Positions 43,920-53,189 of a stretch of 64,000 bases of DNA are shown here, in pieces. The translations under genes and the position numbers were made by a program. Location of the stretch: the NCBI RefSeq assembly GCF_004358755.1, contig NZ_SMZY01000001.1, positions 1,116,001 to 1,180,000 on the forward strand. The letters are read 5' to 3'. Each line of letters opens with the position of its first letter. The stretch's first letter is position 1. Source of the DNA: Peribacillus frigoritolerans (lineage in GTDB: Bacteria; Bacillota; Bacilli; Bacillales; Bacillaceae). The notes below the pieces were generated by a model that searched no databases, was not told the DNA's origin, and was given only the letters and a program-made list of their open reading frames with translations.

Positions 43920-44585
43920 TTGTACGTAAAAGAATTTTTCGTTTTTGATGGCGGCAAGCCTGTAAAAGCAGTCGTTCGAAACTACACGGAAAAGGATTTT
44001 GATGCATTGATCCGTATTCAGCAGGAAAGCTTTCCGCCGCCATTTCCATCTGAATTATGGTGGAATAAGGAGCAGCTGAAAAATCATGTTTCACTCTTTC
44101 CAGAGGGGGCACTCTGCATTGAAATAAATGGAGAAGTTGCCGGTTCCATGACAGGATTGCTTGTACAGTTTGATCCAGATCATCCTGCACATACATGGGC
44201 AGAGATCACAGACAATGGGTATATTCGCAATCATGATCCAAATGGAAATACCCTTTATGTCGTTGATATTGGTGTTCGTCCAGCATACAGGAAGTTAGGT
44301 CTTGGAAAATGGCTTATGTTTTCCATGTATGAGGTGGTTGTACACAAGGGATTTAACAGGCTGCTTGGCGGGGGCAGAATGCCTGGCTATAAGAAGCATT
44401 CAGACAAATTAACGCCTTTGCAATATATCGATCAAGTGGTTAAAGGTGATTTAAAAGATCCCGTTCTTACATTTTTGCTCAGATGCGGAAGAACCCCTCT
44501 TCATGTCGCACCAAATTACTTAGAGGATGAAGATTCCTGCAATTACGCAGCTTTGATGCAATGGAAAAATCCTTTTAAGAATTAA
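43920..44585 (+). CDS. GNAT-family acetyltransferase paired with the nitrilase-like enzyme
   Basis: This 221-residue GNAT protein has VRNYTEKDFDALIRIQQESF at the N-terminus and YVVDIGVRPAYRKLGLGKWL as the acetyl-CoA loop. The start is TTG behind AAGGAGGAG (43906-43914). The gene is the second of a two-gene unit with a carbon-nitrogen hydrolase. The C-terminal 60 residues (APNYLEDEDSCNYAALMQW) resemble the end of the acetyltransferase part of fused GNAT/hydrolase proteins. The acceptor is unknown. Confidence 0.86.
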   Translation: MYVKEFFVFDGGKPVKAVVRNYTEKDFDALIRIQQESFPPPFPSELWWNKEQLKNHVSLFPEGALCIEINGEVAGSMTGLLVQFDPDHPAHTWAEITDNGYIRNHDPNGNTLYVVDIGVRPAYRKLGLGKWLMFSMYEVVVHKGFNRLLGGGRMPGYKKHSDKLTPLQYIDQVVKGDLKDPVLTFLLRCGRTPLHVAPNYLEDEDSCNYAALMQWKNPFKN

Positions 44586-44649
44586 GAGAGCAGACATTTC
44601 AGTTAATAAAGTCTATCTCTTTTTGGGTTTTATCAATATGAGTACAAAA

Positions 44650-44689
44650 GCAAAGCGGGAAGACCCACAGGGTCTTCCCGCTTTTGCAT
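44650..44689. terminator. terminator downstream of the acetyltransferase
   Basis: AAGCGGGAAGACC (44653-44665) pairs perfectly with GGTCTTCCCGCTT (44671-44683), with T residues following. It lies about 65 bases beyond the stop. Confidence 0.8.
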
Positions 44690-44829
44690 CAAGTTTGAAA
44701 AATAAACATAATATGAATATAAGGAATTTTTTGGATTTGAGCAGCTCCGTTTACTAATCGTTGGAGACAGGGTATGGTTAATAGATAGATATATTCCGAC
44801 TAAATTCATAGGAAAAGGAGTTTATTTGA

Positions 44830-46083
44830 ATGCCAGAAACAACTTTAGATAGTTCTTCATCATTAAAAAAAAGAACAACAGTGGTGTCTGAGTTAAATCC
44901 GGTGCAAAAGCCGCTTGTTGCGGCAGGGGTGCTTGCAGCGGTCCTCCTTCTCATTGCGATTTTAACTGCAGCGAATGCAACGCAGGGCGTGTTATATATA
45001 ATCGGTATCCTGCTTGGAGTCACATTGCTTCATGCCCGATTTGGCTTTACATCTGCCTTCCGCCGTCTGATGTCAGTTGGAAACGTTCAGGGACTTCAGG
45101 CTCACATGCTGATGCTTGCCATTGCTTCTGTTTTATTTGCCATTATTTTAAGCACAGGCTTCAGCTTTACAGGTACAGCACCTGCAGGCTATGTCTCTCC
45201 AGTTGGAGTGAGCGTCATTTTCGGTTCGTTTATTTTCGGAATTGGGATGCAGCTTGGAAACGGGTGTGCATCAGGAACTCTTTACTCTGTTGGAGGCGGA
45301 TCCTCATCCATGATTTTGACCTTGATTTCATTTATCGCAGGCTCTGTCATAGGTGCGTATCATTTTACCTTCTGGATGGAAGATATGCCTGCACTGCCGC
45401 CGATTTCCCTTGCAACTTCAACAGGACTCGGATATTTCGGTGCACTGCTTGTTCAGCTGGCAGTTTTTGCCATCATCTATTGGATTACCGTTCAAATTGC
45501 CAAAAAGAAAAATCCGCCGATGATGAAGCCTCTGCCGACGACAAATGGCTGGAAAAAAATCATTCGCGGATCATGGCCATTATTTGCTGCAGCCATCATT
45601 TTAGCCCTGTTAAATGCATTAACCCTCTCAATTAGAGGAAATCCATGGGGAATCACTTCTGCGTTTGCTCTTTGGGGCGGGAAGGCATTAATGGCTTCAG
45701 GCGTTGATGTTTCCAGCTGGGGCTATTTTGCAGGAGCTAACGGAGCTGCACTTACTAAGACAGTGCTAGCTGATTCAACCAGTGTCATGAATTTTGGCAT
45801 TATCCTTGGAGCCTTTATTTCAGCGGCTGCACAAGGAACTTTCAAACCGGGAAAAATAAAACCAGGTGTAGCAGGAGCCTCTGTCATCGGAGGACTTCTG
45901 ATGGGATATGGCGCCAGATTGGCATTTGGATGCAACATCGGTGCTTATTTTGGCGGAATAGCATCATTCAGTCTTCATGGCTGGGTATGGATGATCATGG
46001 CCATGCTTGGTACATTCCTTGCCCTGTTTATCCGTCCGCTGTTCGGTTTGAAAAACCCTAAATCTACAGACTCTATTTGCTGA
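44830..46083 (+). CDS. YeeE/YedE-family transporter (thiosulfate/sulfur-compound uptake)
   Basis: This 417-residue protein has some ten membrane helices and two homologous halves. The conserved pore cysteines are visible: C in LGNGCASGTLYSVGGG of the first half and in LAFGCNIGAYFGGIAS of the second. Family members bring thiosulfate or other sulfur species into the cell. It stands alone, and no TusA-like partner is seen next to it. A weak hairpin (46083-46106) follows the stop. Confidence 0.9.
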   Translation: MPETTLDSSSSLKKRTTVVSELNPVQKPLVAAGVLAAVLLLIAILTAANATQGVLYIIGILLGVTLLHARFGFTSAFRRLMSVGNVQGLQAHMLMLAIASVLFAIILSTGFSFTGTAPAGYVSPVGVSVIFGSFIFGIGMQLGNGCASGTLYSVGGGSSSMILTLISFIAGSVIGAYHFTFWMEDMPALPPISLATSTGLGYFGALLVQLAVFAIIYWITVQIAKKKNPPMMKPLPTTNGWKKIIRGSWPLFAAAIILALLNALTLSIRGNPWGITSAFALWGGKALMASGVDVSSWGYFAGANGAALTKTVLADSTSVMNFGIILGAFISAAAQGTFKPGKIKPGVAGASVIGGLLMGYGARLAFGCNIGAYFGGIASFSLHGWVWMIMAMLGTFLALFIRPLFGLKNPKSTDSIC

Positions 46084-46219
46084 GAACTCTCTTAGGAGGG
46101 TTCTTTCTTTTTATTAGTTCAAAAAGACTAATTATTTAAAAAATAAGACAGTTTCATTTACGAAATCGCTTTCTTCAACTACTATACAAAAGAAAGTGAT
46201 AATAAAGGGAGGAATCTAA

Positions 46220-47215
46220 ATGACATACAAAGCAAGTTCAGAACGATATCAATCAATGAAGTATAACCGCTGCGGAAATTCCGGTCTGCTGCTGCCGGCC
46301 ATTTCACTTGGGCTATGGCACAATTTCGGCGGAGTCGATTCGTTTGAAAACGGCCGTGCCATGCTTCGCCGCGCATTTGATCTGGGAATTACTCATTTTG
46401 ATCTGGCAAACAACTACGGTCCGCCGCCAGGATCTGCCGAAGAAATGTTTGGACAAGTGCTGAATACAGATTTTGCACCTTACCGGGATGAATTAATCAT
46501 TTCTTCAAAAGCAGGCTATCACATGTGGGACGGTCCTTATGGCGAATGGGGCTCTAAAAAATATTTGATTGCAAGTTTGGATCAAAGTTTAAAACGTATG
46601 GGGCTGGACTATGTAGATATTTTTTACTCCCACCGTCCGGATCCTAATACACCTCTTGAAGAAACAATGGGAGCATTAGATCAAATCGTCCGCCAGGGAA
46701 AAGCTTTATACGCAGGCATTTCAAGCTATACCGCTGAGCAAACGGAAGAAGCTGTAAAAATATTAAACCGTCTCGGCACACCGCTTCTTATTCATCAGCC
46801 AAGTTATTCGATGCTCAACCGCTGGATTGAAAACGGTCTGCAGGATGTCCTTCAGGAAAATCGTGTAGGCTCAATCGCTTTTTGTCCTCTGGAACAGGGC
46901 TTGCTGACAAGCAAATACCTATCTGGGGTTCCCGCTGATTCTCGGGCGGCGAAATCAACCGGCGCTCTCAGTGAAGACCGTGTGACAGAAGAAACGGTAC
47001 ATAAAATCAAGCAGCTTAATGAAATCGCGGCAAGCCGCGGTCAAAATCTTGCCCAAATGGCATTGGCATGGGTTTTAAGAGAAGGACGCGTGACATCTGC
47101 TCTTATAGGCGCAAGCAGAGTAAGCCAGATTGAAGAGAATGTTGCCGCATTGAACCATCTTGAATTTACAAAGGCAGAGCTTGATAGAATAGAAAATATT
47201 CTTGGCGATAAATAA
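46220..47215 (+). CDS. aldo/keto reductase (YghZ-like)
   Basis: This 331-residue NADPH-dependent reductase is a TIM barrel with the catalytic tetrad in DLANNYGPPPGSAE (Asp, Tyr), SSKAGYHMWDGP (Lys) and YSHRPDPNTP (His). The MKYNRCGNSGLLLPAISLGL N-terminal region after 12 residues and the YGEWGSKKYL segment place it near YghZ, L-glyceraldehyde-3-phosphate reductase. Start ATG with AAAGGGAGGAATC. It is followed by a terminator and then carbohydrate genes, to which it may be functionally related. Confidence 0.9.
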   Translation: MTYKASSERYQSMKYNRCGNSGLLLPAISLGLWHNFGGVDSFENGRAMLRRAFDLGITHFDLANNYGPPPGSAEEMFGQVLNTDFAPYRDELIISSKAGYHMWDGPYGEWGSKKYLIASLDQSLKRMGLDYVDIFYSHRPDPNTPLEETMGALDQIVRQGKALYAGISSYTAEQTEEAVKILNRLGTPLLIHQPSYSMLNRWIENGLQDVLQENRVGSIAFCPLEQGLLTSKYLSGVPADSRAAKSTGALSEDRVTEETVHKIKQLNEIAASRGQNLAQMALAWVLREGRVTSALIGASRVSQIEENVAALNHLEFTKAELDRIENILGDK

Positions 47216-47218
47216 TGG

Positions 47219-47249
47219 AAAAGCCTTGCTTTTAAGCAAGGCTTTTCTT
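47219..47249 (+). terminator. terminator after the aldo/keto reductase
   Basis: AAAAGCCTTGCTT (47219-47231) pairs with AAGCAAGGCTTTT (47234-47246). Confidence 0.88.
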
Positions 47250-47384
47250 TATGAAATCTAGTATATTAGATTCAAATAAAAAAATTATAACGAGAAAAAG
47301 AGGATATTTCTATTTTAAGACTAATTAGTGATTATAATGACCGCATTTTTATAACAACCAAAATATGAAAGCCGGTGATCTGTT

Positions 47385-48530
47385 ATGAAAGAAATACGAG
47401 TGGGAATGGTAGGATATAAGTTTATGGGAAAAGCACACAGTCTGGCTTATCGGAATGTTCCATTTTTCTTTCCAGGCTCAGCAACGCCGGTACTCAAAGC
47501 TATTGCCGGCCGCAATGAAGAGGGTGTTAAGCAGGCAGCTGATGAACTCGGCTTTGAAACCTATGAAACAGATTGGAGAAAATTAATAGAAAGAGATGAT
47601 ATTGATTTAATCGATATTGTCACTCCAAACAATTCTCATGCAGAAATCGCAATTGCTGCCGCAGAAGCCGGAAAACATGTGATATGTGAAAAGCCCTTAG
47701 CATTAAATGTAGAGCAGGCTGAAAGGATGCTTGAAGCAGTGACCAGAAATAAAGTGATTCATATGATCTCGCATAATTACCGCTTCGCTCCCGCTGTTCA
47801 ATATGCGAAAAAGCTGATTCAACAAGGAAGGCTGGGCCGGATCTATCATGTTCGTGCAACATATCTTCAGGACTGGATTATGGATCCTGATTTCCCGATT
47901 GCATGGAGATTGAAAAAAGAAGTTACCGGGTCTGGAGCTTTGGGAGATATAGGGGCACATATCATTGATCTTACGAGATTTTTGGTTGGCGAAATATCAG
48001 AGGTAGTTGGAGCCATGGAGACATTTATTAAAGAGCGGCCTATTGAAGGAGAAGCCGGGAAAAAAGGACAGGTTGATGTCGACGATGCTGCTTCATTCAT
48101 CGCGAAATTTGAAAATGGGGCAATGGGAGTTTTTGAAGCAACCCGTTTTGCAGCAGGAAATCGAAATCGCAATAGTTTTGAAATCAATGCTGAGTTTGGT
48201 TCCATCAAATGGGATCTTGAAAACATGAACAATTTGCACGTGTACTTAACAGAGGATGACAAAGGCCTTCAGGGTTTTCGGGTCATTAACTGTACGGAAG
48301 AAGAGCATCCTTATGCCCATGCTTACTGGCCAGCAGGACATATTATCGGGTATGAACATACATTTGTGAACTTAATATCTGAATTGATGAAAGCGATTAC
48401 AAATAATGAACATAAACAGCCGAATTTCCATGATGGCTTGCAGAATCAGCTCATTCTTGAAGCAATCGAACGTTCCTCAAAAGAAAAGAAATGGATTTCC
48501 ATTGCAAAGAAAATTGAACAATTGAGTTAA
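47385..48530 (+). CDS. Gfo/Idh/MocA-family oxidoreductase, copy A
   Basis: This 381-residue NAD(P)-dependent sugar or inositol dehydrogenase has the Rossmann motif VGMVGYKFMGKAHSLAY and the family motif CEKPLALNVEQAE with the catalytic Lys; GALGDIGAHIIDL carries the substrate-site Asp and His. It is transcribed alone, between terminators, just before the GntR regulator of the ABC sugar importer. Two further members of the family lie at 53190 and 55084. The substrate is not predictable; oxidation of a sugar or cyclitol hydroxyl is expected. Confidence 0.9.
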   Translation: MKEIRVGMVGYKFMGKAHSLAYRNVPFFFPGSATPVLKAIAGRNEEGVKQAADELGFETYETDWRKLIERDDIDLIDIVTPNNSHAEIAIAAAEAGKHVICEKPLALNVEQAERMLEAVTRNKVIHMISHNYRFAPAVQYAKKLIQQGRLGRIYHVRATYLQDWIMDPDFPIAWRLKKEVTGSGALGDIGAHIIDLTRFLVGEISEVVGAMETFIKERPIEGEAGKKGQVDVDDAASFIAKFENGAMGVFEATRFAAGNRNRNSFEINAEFGSIKWDLENMNNLHVYLTEDDKGLQGFRVINCTEEEHPYAHAYWPAGHIIGYEHTFVNLISELMKAITNNEHKQPNFHDGLQNQLILEAIERSSKEKKWISIAKKIEQLS

Positions 48531-48556
48531 AGCGGGAGGAATCCTGCTTTTTTTAT
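48524..48556 (+). terminator. terminator after oxidoreductase copy A
   Basis: AAAGCGGGA and TCCTGCTTT form a stem with one wobble around a GGAA loop, followed by T residues; it overlaps the stop codon region. Confidence 0.75.
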
Positions 48557-48698
48557 GTATTGTTGAGGTTTTTCTATTTAATAGACATTATAAATCTATA
48601 TAAATAAAGTATGAATATTCCTAGTTTTCTTACAAAATGCTTTTCTCGTGGAGTAATAGTTGTTATATTGAATATATCAACCGTTGAAAGGTGACGCT

Positions 48699-49835
48699 AT
48701 GACAACTTTTAATCCTCTTTACCTGAAAGTATATAATTTACTGTTAAACCAAATTCAGAGCGGAAAATTAAAGCTGGGCGATAAGGTTCCTTCTGAAAAA
48801 GAGCTTGCAGATCAATTCCAAGTCAGCCGTATAACCACTAAAAAAGCATTAGATCTTCTCTCTGAAGAAAACTATATTGAAAGAATTCAGGGGAAGGGTT
48901 CATTTGTTATTCATCCAGATGCCGCAAATGGATCTGCTCTAGCAGCAAAGCCGGAACGGTTAAAACGTCATATAATCGGATTTATTCTGCCGAGTTTTGA
49001 TGAAAGCTATGGAATGGGGCTTGTAAAGGGAATTGAAAAGAGGTGCAGCGAACTTGGGTTTACGATTCTCTTGAAACTCAGCTACGGAAAGAAAGAAATT
49101 GAGGAACAGGCCGTAAATGATTTTCTTGATATGGGGGCAGAAGGATTGATTGTCTTTCCGGTTCACGGAGAGCATGTAAATAATAAACTTCTTGAACTGG
49201 TTTCTAAGAATTTCCCCGTTGTTTTGATTGATCGATTCATTAAAGGGATACCTGCCTCTTTTGTATGTACGGATCACCGAAAAGCAGCGGCAGAGTTAAC
49301 GAATCATTTATTTGAAATGGGACACAGAGAAATCGGGTTCATTTCTCCGCCTTCAGAGGGAACGACAGCTATTGAGGAGAGAGTGATGGGTTTTCATATT
49401 GCCCATTCTGAACACGGCGTGAAGCTGAATAGGGACTATATCCTGGCTGAAATTAAAAACAGCATGCCATTGCACGAAATGACGGATTCTCAGGTTTTTC
49501 AAAAGGACACCATGATATTAGACAATTTCCTGGACAGGCATCGCAGTATAACAGCCATAGTAGCCTGTGAACATTCTATCGGAGAACAAGTAGCTGCAGG
49601 TTTATCGAGGCTTGGAAGACGGATTCCAGATGAAGTGTCTGTCGTTTGTTTTGATTCTCCTCAGAATTCCAGAACTCAGTTTACTCATATTAAACAGGAT
49701 GAACAGAGTATCGCTATAAAAGCAGTGAATCTTCTTAAAGAAAAAATGCTGGATTCAGACTTTGCTGTTCAGCAGATATTTATTCCGCACACGATCGTCG
49801 AAGGCGTGACAACTAAAGCTCTTGCTATGAAATAG
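48699..49835 (+). CDS. GntR-family regulator with LacI-type sugar-binding domain (AraR-like)
   Basis: The protein has about 378 residues. An N-terminal GntR winged helix (GDKVPSEKELADQFQVSRIT) is joined to a periplasmic-binding-protein-like effector domain (HIIGFILPSFDESYGMGLVK to EGVTTKALAM), the architecture of AraR. It should repress the adjacent sugar transport and catabolic genes until a sugar binds. The ATG at 48699 follows GAAAGGTGA. The perfect palindrome ATGACATGTCAT before the ABC operon (49940-49951) is a candidate target. Confidence 0.9.
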   Translation: MTTFNPLYLKVYNLLLNQIQSGKLKLGDKVPSEKELADQFQVSRITTKKALDLLSEENYIERIQGKGSFVIHPDAANGSALAAKPERLKRHIIGFILPSFDESYGMGLVKGIEKRCSELGFTILLKLSYGKKEIEEQAVNDFLDMGAEGLIVFPVHGEHVNNKLLELVSKNFPVVLIDRFIKGIPASFVCTDHRKAAAELTNHLFEMGHREIGFISPPSEGTTAIEERVMGFHIAHSEHGVKLNRDYILAEIKNSMPLHEMTDSQVFQKDTMILDNFLDRHRSITAIVACEHSIGEQVAAGLSRLGRRIPDEVSVVCFDSPQNSRTQFTHIKQDEQSIAIKAVNLLKEKMLDSDFAVQQIFIPHTIVEGVTTKALAMK

Positions 49836-49860
49836 GTCTGAGTAATCAGGCCTTTTTTAT
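49834..49860 (+). terminator. terminator after the GntR/LacI regulator
   Basis: AGGTCTGA pairs with TCAGGCCT (one wobble), followed by a T tract. Confidence 0.75.
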
Positions 49861-49887
49861 TTATTTTTAAATATTCTGAAAAATATA

Positions 49888-49974
49888 TTGACTTATAATT
49901 TCAAAAGCTATTAATATAGTAACTATAAAACATAACAACATGACATGTCATTATATTATTTGAAAGCGCTTTAT
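49888..49974 (+). promoter_or_regulatory. promoter, GntR-type operator and cre site before the sugar ABC operon
   Basis: TTGACT (49888-49893) and TAATAT (49912-49917) form a promoter. ATGACATGTCAT (49940-49951) is a perfect palindrome placed like a downstream repressor site. TGAAAGCGCTTTAT (49961-49974) matches the CcpA cre consensus, so the operon should be shut down by glucose as well as by its own regulator. Confidence 0.7.
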
Positions 49975-50043
49975 TTATTTTTAAGAAAGGAGGATTTGTT
50001 ATAAGAATCGTTTTTCCATTAAAAGAATAAAGGGGGATTTTTC

Positions 50044-51327
50044 ATGAGGCATTTGAAAAGTATTTTTTTAATAGCTGTTTCATTTTTACTCCTTTTGTCC
50101 GGCTGCAGTTCTGATTCAGCATCAACCAAGGAAAGTGCTGATGGCAAGACGACAATCACTTTTTGGCATCCAATGACAGATATTACTGGTGATGCGGTTA
50201 AAGAAGTTGTAAAAGCTTTTGAAAAAGAAAATCCTGATATCAAAGTGAAATCGGTTTATATTGCAAATCAAGGTGAAGGCTCAAATGAAAAACTGCTTTC
50301 ATCCATTGCTGGCGGAAACCCTCCAGATGTCGCGTACTTTGACAGATTCGAGATTGCTTCTTGGGCCGCACAAGGCTCGCTTGAAGATTTAAGTGATCTC
50401 GCCAAGAAAGATAAGATTTCTAAAGAAAATTTCTACCCATTTGCATGGGAGGAAGCAACCTTCGAAGATAAACTTTACGGTTTACCCACAACGACAGATT
50501 CCCGCTTAGTTTATTACAACAAAAAACATTTCGAAAAAGCTGGACTCGATCCAGAAAACCCTCCTAAGACCATTGCAGAACTTGAAGAAGCAGCAGAAAA
50601 ATTAACGATTAAAAAAGGAAAAAGATTCTCTCAGATCGGCTTTATTCCATGGCTTGACCAAGGCTGGTTTTACGGCTGGGGCTGGGCATTTGGAGGAGAT
50701 TTTTATAATCCTGACACACAGGAAGTAACTGCTGATGATCCTAAAAATGTTGAAGCTTTAAAGTGGATCGCAGATTACGCTAAAAAATACAATATCGAGG
50801 ACATTACAGCTTTCACAAATTCTCAAGGCACTGGTGCAATGGATCCATTCTTAACAGAACAAATCAGCATGAAAATAAGCGGTCCTTGGACTGTGTCTGC
50901 CATCAATAAATTCAAGCCGGATTTAGAGTATGGCGTTTTCCCTATCCCGACGCCTACAGGAGATAACTACTCAACCTGGTCTGGCGGCTGGTCTGTTGTC
51001 ATTCCTAAAGGTGCGAAAGAAAAAGAAGCAGCATGGGAATTTCTTAAGTTTTTCAGCGGAGAAGAAGGACAAAAAATCTTCAGCGGAATTGCTAAAGACT
51101 TTTCAATTATCGATTCTGTAAATGAGGAATTAGGGTACAAGGATGATCCGATTCTTAAAGAATTTGTTGAGATCTTGCCTTCAAGCAATCACAGACCTGT
51201 TATGACACAGGGAAGCTTATATTGGAATGAACTGGCAAGTGCTGTTGAAAATGCTACTAGAGGCAACGGAACCCCGGAGGAACTTCTGAAAAAAGTGAAT
51301 GAAAAAGTAGAGAAATCTTTAAAGTAG
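50044..51327 (+). CDS. sugar ABC-transporter substrate-binding lipoprotein
   Basis: The 427-residue protein has a lipoprotein signal (LLLLSGCSSDS, lipid-anchored C21) and the fold of extracellular solute-binding family 1: ITFWHPMTDITGDAVKEVV, GGNPPDVAYFDRF, YGLPTTTDSRLVYYNKKHFE, MKISGPWTVSAINK. It captures a sugar or glycoside outside the cell and hands it to the two permeases that follow. A hairpin lies in the gap before the permeases. The ligand is unknown. Confidence 0.93.
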   Translation: MRHLKSIFLIAVSFLLLLSGCSSDSASTKESADGKTTITFWHPMTDITGDAVKEVVKAFEKENPDIKVKSVYIANQGEGSNEKLLSSIAGGNPPDVAYFDRFEIASWAAQGSLEDLSDLAKKDKISKENFYPFAWEEATFEDKLYGLPTTTDSRLVYYNKKHFEKAGLDPENPPKTIAELEEAAEKLTIKKGKRFSQIGFIPWLDQGWFYGWGWAFGGDFYNPDTQEVTADDPKNVEALKWIADYAKKYNIEDITAFTNSQGTGAMDPFLTEQISMKISGPWTVSAINKFKPDLEYGVFPIPTPTGDNYSTWSGGWSVVIPKGAKEKEAAWEFLKFFSGEEGQKIFSGIAKDFSIIDSVNEELGYKDDPILKEFVEILPSSNHRPVMTQGSLYWNELASAVENATRGNGTPEELLKKVNEKVEKSLK

Positions 51328-51336
51328 GGCTGCAAC

Positions 51337-51360
51337 GGGATTCTCCAATTGGGGAATCCC
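51337..51360 (+). other. intercistronic hairpin between binding-protein and permease genes
   Basis: GGGATTCTCC (51337-51346) pairs with GGGGAATCCC (51351-51360) with one wobble, and no T tract follows. Such structures often stabilise the upstream message so that the binding protein is made in excess. Confidence 0.6.
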
Positions 51361-51389
51361 TGAAACAAAACTAAAGGAGGTATGTTTTC

Positions 51390-52334
51390 ATGCAGCAGCC
51401 AGTTATAAAGAACTCAGCCACAATAAAAGAGGTTCCTGTCACAAAAAAGAAAGTATGGAGAAACAAATCTTCCTTATACGGTTTACTATTTGTATCACCT
51501 TGGATAATTGGACTTATTATTTTTTATGCTTTTCCATTAATTTCATCCATCTATTTCAGTTTCACGACATATAGCATCCTTCAGCCCGGAGAGTTTGTGG
51601 GAATGCAGAATTATAAAGAGCTGATGAGTGATGATCTTTTTTGGAAGTCTGTATCAAATACCATCTATTTCGCAGTCTTTTATGTTCCGCTCAGCATCAT
51701 ATTTGGTGTATGTCTCGCGATGATCTTGAACTTAAAGGTAAAAGGAATGACAGTTTACCGCACCATTTTTTTCTTGCCGACATTAGTGCCTCAGGTTGCA
51801 CTTGCCGTACTTTGGATGTGGCTCTTAAACCCGCAGTTTGGTTTAGTCAATGGAATGCTGGATCTTCTGGGAATTCAAGGTCCCGCATGGTTAGGAAGTG
51901 AAACCTGGTCCAAGCCTTCTATCGTTATAATGTCACTTTGGGGCATAGGACAGGCAGTTGTTATCTATCTGGCAGGACTTACGGATATATCTGAAGATTA
52001 CTATGATGCTGCTGAAGTGGACGGGGCAAATTGGCTGCAGAAAACAATACATATTACCTTGCCATTGTTAACTCCTGTTATCTTTTTTAACCTCGTAATG
52101 GGTGTCATTGGCGCATTCCAGCAGTTTGCATTGCCGTACGCGCTTACTGGCGGACAGGGTACTCCAGCAAATTCCTTAACGTTTTATGTCATGTATTTAT
52201 ATGACAATGGATTCAAATTCTTCAAAATGGGCTATGCCTCAGCAATGGCTTGGATTCTCTTTGCCATCATTATGATCTTAACAGCCGTTATCTTTTCAAC
52301 ATCTAAAAGGTGGGTTCATTATCAAGGAAAATAA
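51390..52334 (+). CDS. sugar ABC-transporter permease, UgpA/MalF-like
   Basis: The 314-residue protein has six membrane helices after a charged N-terminus. The EAA loop reads YYDAAEVDGANWLQKTIHIT, and LYGLLFVSPWIIGLIIFYAF is a standard first helix. It forms the channel together with the next gene product. The ATG has AAAGGAGG before it. No ATPase gene is present; a shared MsmX-type ATPase is the usual solution in bacilli. Confidence 0.92.
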   Translation: MQQPVIKNSATIKEVPVTKKKVWRNKSSLYGLLFVSPWIIGLIIFYAFPLISSIYFSFTTYSILQPGEFVGMQNYKELMSDDLFWKSVSNTIYFAVFYVPLSIIFGVCLAMILNLKVKGMTVYRTIFFLPTLVPQVALAVLWMWLLNPQFGLVNGMLDLLGIQGPAWLGSETWSKPSIVIMSLWGIGQAVVIYLAGLTDISEDYYDAAEVDGANWLQKTIHITLPLLTPVIFFNLVMGVIGAFQQFALPYALTGGQGTPANSLTFYVMYLYDNGFKFFKMGYASAMAWILFAIIMILTAVIFSTSKRWVHYQGK

Positions 52335-52345
52335 GGAGGGATACG

Positions 52346-53173
52346 ATGAAAACAAAAACTTCAAAACGTATTTTTGCCCATGCATTTCTGATTCTGATTT
52401 CGATTCTCTTTTTAGTTCCGTTTTTCTGGATGCTGTCTACTTCGTTAAAAGATCAAACGCAAATTTTTTCGTTTCCTCCTGAATGGATCCCAACCCCTTT
52501 TAAATGGAGCAATTATCAGGAGGCTGTAGAATATATTCCTTTTTTCAGCTATTTGAAAAATACAGTTGTGATTACCGTGTTCAGCACAATTGGTGCCGTT
52601 CTCACTTGCCCTTTGGTAGCATACGGATTTGCGAAATTAAAATTTAAAGGGAGCAATGCTTTATTCATAGTGACCATTGCCGTCATGATGATTCCTGGAC
52701 AAGTTACGATGATTCCCCTGTTCATTCTGTTTGAAAAACTCGGCTGGGTTGGCAGCCCTCTCCCGCTGATTGTCCCTGTTTTTTTTGGAGTACCTTTCTA
52801 CATCTTTTTACTGCGGCAATTCTTTCTGGGATTGCCTGATACGCTGATGGATGCAGCGAGAATTGATGGAGCAGGAGAATTTCGCATATACTGGCAGATT
52901 ATGCTTCCGCTTGCAAAACCGGCAGTGCTTGCAGTAGGTCTGTTTCAATTTATGGGAAGCTGGACCGACTTTTTAGGACCGCTGCTTTATCTTACTGACG
53001 AAACGTCCTACACACTTTCCTTAGGCCTGCAGCAATTCCAGAGCCAAAGAGGAACGGAATGGGGATTGATGATGGCAGTCTCCACATTAATGACGCTTCC
53101 TATCATTATCTTATTCTTCTTCCTGCAAAAAACGTTTATTAAAGGCATTACGTTCAGCGGTATAAAAGGATGA
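52346..53173 (+). CDS. sugar ABC-transporter permease, UgpE/MalG-like
   Basis: This 275-residue permease has six helices and the EAA loop LMDAARIDGAGEFRIYWQIM. FLVPFFWMLSTSLKDQTQIF is typical of the first part of the family. The ATG at 52346 follows AAGGAGGG at 52334-52339; an in-frame start at 52310 lies inside the preceding gene. It pairs with the previous permease. Confidence 0.92.
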   Translation: MKTKTSKRIFAHAFLILISILFLVPFFWMLSTSLKDQTQIFSFPPEWIPTPFKWSNYQEAVEYIPFFSYLKNTVVITVFSTIGAVLTCPLVAYGFAKLKFKGSNALFIVTIAVMMIPGQVTMIPLFILFEKLGWVGSPLPLIVPVFFGVPFYIFLLRQFFLGLPDTLMDAARIDGAGEFRIYWQIMLPLAKPAVLAVGLFQFMGSWTDFLGPLLYLTDETSYTLSLGLQQFQSQRGTEWGLMMAVSTLMTLPIIILFFFLQKTFIKGITFSGIKG

Positions 53174-53189
53174 CAGGAGATGAATCCGC

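Noticed and set aside
46083-46107. Strong terminator after the YeeE gene
   Set aside because: The stem GAACTCTC/GGAGGGTTC is imperfect and the T tract is interrupted, so it is mentioned only with the gene.
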